From the NCBI RefSeq assembly GCF_002093745.1, contig NZ_MTSB01000016.1:87522-151521 (forward strand): DNA of 64,000 nucleotides, read 5' to 3'. Each line of letters starts with the position of its first letter. Within the stretch, counting starts at the first letter, position 1. A program made the translations under genes and the position numbers. The notes under the pieces were generated by a model that saw only the letters and a list, made by a program, of their open reading frames with translations, did no database searches and was not told the DNA's origin. Source of the DNA: Pseudomonas graminis. Lineage in GTDB: Bacteria > Pseudomonadota > Gammaproteobacteria > Pseudomonadales > Pseudomonadaceae. Shown here piece after piece: positions 62,715 to 64,000 of this stretch.

Positions 62715-63491
62715 ATGACCGTCAGTGATGACAAGTTCACCCGACAGACCCTGCAGCGCGTGACGCCGCTGACCGATAATCTGTTCACCTTGCGTGCTAC
62801 ACGTGATCCCGGTTTCCGCTTTCGCGCCGGGCAGTTTGCGCGGCTCGGCGTGACCAAGGATGACGGCACGGCCGTGTGGCGCGCGTACTCGATGGTTTCT
62901 TCTCCACACGACGAGTTTCTGGAGTTTTTCTCCATCGTGGTACCTGGTGGCGAGTTCACCAGCGAGTTGAATCGCCTGCGCGAGGGCGACAGCCTGATGG
63001 TGGAAAAACAGGCATTCGGGTACCTGACGCTGGATCGGTTTGTGGACGGTCGCGACCTTTGGCTGCTGTCGACGGGCACAGGCGTTGCTCCGTTTCTGTC
63101 GATCCTTCAGGATTTCGAGGTCTGGGAGAAGTTCGAGCGGGTAATCCTGGTGTATAGCGTTCGCGAATCCCGCGAGCTGGCTTATCAGCAACTGATCGCC
63201 GAATTGATGCAGCGAGACTACCTGGCTGAATACGCGCACAAGTTCCTGTTTCTACCGACCGTCACCCGCGAACAGCACCCTGGCGCGCTCAATGGCCGTA
63301 TTACGCAGTTGATCGAAAACGGAGAGCTGGAGCGCGCCGCCGGCATCGAGCTGACCCCGGAACATTCCAGGGTGATGCTGTGCGGCAATCCGCAGATGAT
63401 CGATGACACTCGGGCACTGCTCAAGCAACGCGATATGCGCCTGAGTCTTTCACGCAAGCCGGGGCAGGTGGCGGTGGAGACGTATTGGTAG
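62715..63491 (+). CDS. fpr: Ferredoxin-NADP+ reductase
   Basis: A 258-residue FAD-dependent reductase that exchanges electrons between NADPH and ferredoxin or flavodoxin and, in pseudomonads, supports oxidative-stress defence. The FAD motif is RAYSMVSSP, the NADP-binding motif is LSTGTGVAPFLSIL, then VYSVRES and the C-terminal VAVETYW, a hallmark of the bacterial (subclass I) Fpr enzymes. The start MTVSDDKFTRQTLQRV at 62715 equals the family start. The LysR-type finR usually adjacent in other species is not in this window. Confidence 0.95.
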   Translation: MTVSDDKFTRQTLQRVTPLTDNLFTLRATRDPGFRFRAGQFARLGVTKDDGTAVWRAYSMVSSPHDEFLEFFSIVVPGGEFTSELNRLREGDSLMVEKQAFGYLTLDRFVDGRDLWLLSTGTGVAPFLSILQDFEVWEKFERVILVYSVRESRELAYQQLIAELMQRDYLAEYAHKFLFLPTVTREQHPGALNGRITQLIENGELERAAGIELTPEHSRVMLCGNPQMIDDTRALLKQRDMRLSLSRKPGQVAVETYW

Positions 63492-63550
63492 CGGCTGTTA
63501 CGGAAAAAGCGGCTACGGCAGATCAGACGCAACCGGGGTCCTCGATTTCA

Positions 63551-64000
63551 GGGCCGCTTCGCAGCCCATCGCAGCCGTCGTAACCTCCTGAAGCTCCCAC
63601 GCCCTCCGGGCAGAAGCCCACAGTGTTGGGCTCAATACTCAATAATTGGGCTCAATACATGTGGGAGTGAGCTTGCTCGCGAACTGTCGGGAACCGGCAG
63701 CAAAGCCTGTGCATGCGGTAGATCAGGCACAGCCGAGGTGGTTTGTTTCAGGGCCGCTTCGCAGCCCATCGCAGCCGTCGTAACCTCCTGAAGCTCCCAC
63801 GCCCTCCGGGCAGAAGCGCGCCGCGTTGGGCTCAATACTCAATAATTGTGCTCAACAAATGTGGGAGTGAGCTTGCTCGCGAACTGCCGGGAACCGGCAG
63901 CAAAGCCTGTGCATGCGGTAGATCAGGCACAGCCGAGGTGGTTTGTTTCAGGGCCGCTTCGCAGCCCATCGCAGCCGTCGTAACCTCCTGAAGCTCCCAC
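63551..64000. repeat. 200-bp tandem repeat with REP element, running off the window
   Basis: The segment beginning GGGCCGCTTCGCAGCCCATC recurs at 63551, 63751 and 63951, a period of exactly 200 bases with few mismatches. Each unit contains the Pseudomonas REP core GTGGGAGTGAGCTTGCTCGC (near 63660 and 63860), a GGGCTCAATACTCAATAATT stretch and a CTCCCACGCCCTCCGGGCAG segment. At least two full copies and the start of a third are visible. The frames it opens are not genes. Confidence 0.92.

Noticed and set aside
63551..64000. CRISPR-like regular repeat spacing
   Set aside because: The whole 200-bp unit is conserved. There are no short repeats with unique spacers and no cas genes.

Overview
This window comes from the chromosome of a fluorescent pseudomonad, most likely the Pseudomonas syringae group. 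Two lines of evidence point there. First, the gene order ybeY - ybeZ - miaB - DUF1820 - Sel1 protein - hemL - thiE - thiD - ladS-like kinase - aidB-like dehydrogenase - amn matches the PA3982 to PA3970 block of P. aeruginosa as I remember it. Second, several gaps hold the palindromic repeat family that P. syringae annotation pipelines translate into the spurious protein family DUF1534. Base composition is high-GC with Pseudomonas-like codon use, apart from a few AT-richer accessory patches. I see no rRNA, tRNA, CRISPR array, transposase or integrase gene.

Layout. 1-9.5 kb: core RNA-maturation genes (ybeY partial, ybeZ, miaB), then, beyond DUF1820 and Sel1-protein genes, haem and thiamine genes (thiD, thiE, hemL), all on the minus strand, followed by a LadS-like sensor kinase that ends without a receiver domain. 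9.6-16.9 kb: acyl-CoA dehydrogenase, AMP nucleosidase, RluE, an Lrp regulator, a possible unannotated small RNA, a glutamine-rich exported protein, a cation efflux pump and a lipoprotein. 17.0-18.5 kb: a small accessory patch with an Abi-like HEPN gene and the frameshifted tail of a KptA-like RNA 2'-phosphotransferase. 18.5-26.7 kb: galactose dehydrogenase-like oxidoreductase, esterase, DsbA-like protein, TrmK, RidA, two lipoproteins and HrpB helicase. 26.8-32.8 kb: a variable region with a TonB/Sel1 lipoprotein, two DMT exporters, a fatty-acid desaturase, a lysine-rich protein and gene debris, including a partial copy of the 3' end of the nuclease-family gene found at 32.8 kb. 32.8-48.4 kb: mostly chromosomal housekeeping genes (nuclease-family protein, YciC-like protein, NYN and DEDDh nucleases, Lrp regulator with divergent exporter, RhlE, flavoprotein, deacetylase, TesB, HAD phosphatase, YpfJ-type peptidase, MFS exporter), with DUF1534-type repeats between them. 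48.6-51.4 kb: a second accessory patch with a BRO-N protein and a candidate toxin-immunity pair. 51.4-63.5 kb: trmA with a purine permease, a three-subunit molybdenum hydroxylase, the cyanide-insensitive oxidase operon cioAB plus a DUF2474 subunit, rlmG, a stand-alone LuxR-type DNA-binding protein and a ferredoxin-NADP reductase. 63.55 kb to the end: a 200-bp tandem repeat carrying a REP sequence, running off the window.

Functional links. Several sets overlap by four bases and are probably translationally coupled: trmA with the permease, the three hydroxylase subunits, tesB with the HAD phosphatase, desaturase with DMT exporter, DMT exporter with TonB lipoprotein, and the lipoprotein pair at 22.5-24.1 kb. 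The most likely undescribed system is the putative membrane-active effector (49512-50639) whose stop overlaps the start of a small acidic partner (50639-51124). The HEPN Abi gene and the 14.1-14.3 kb candidate RNA come next.
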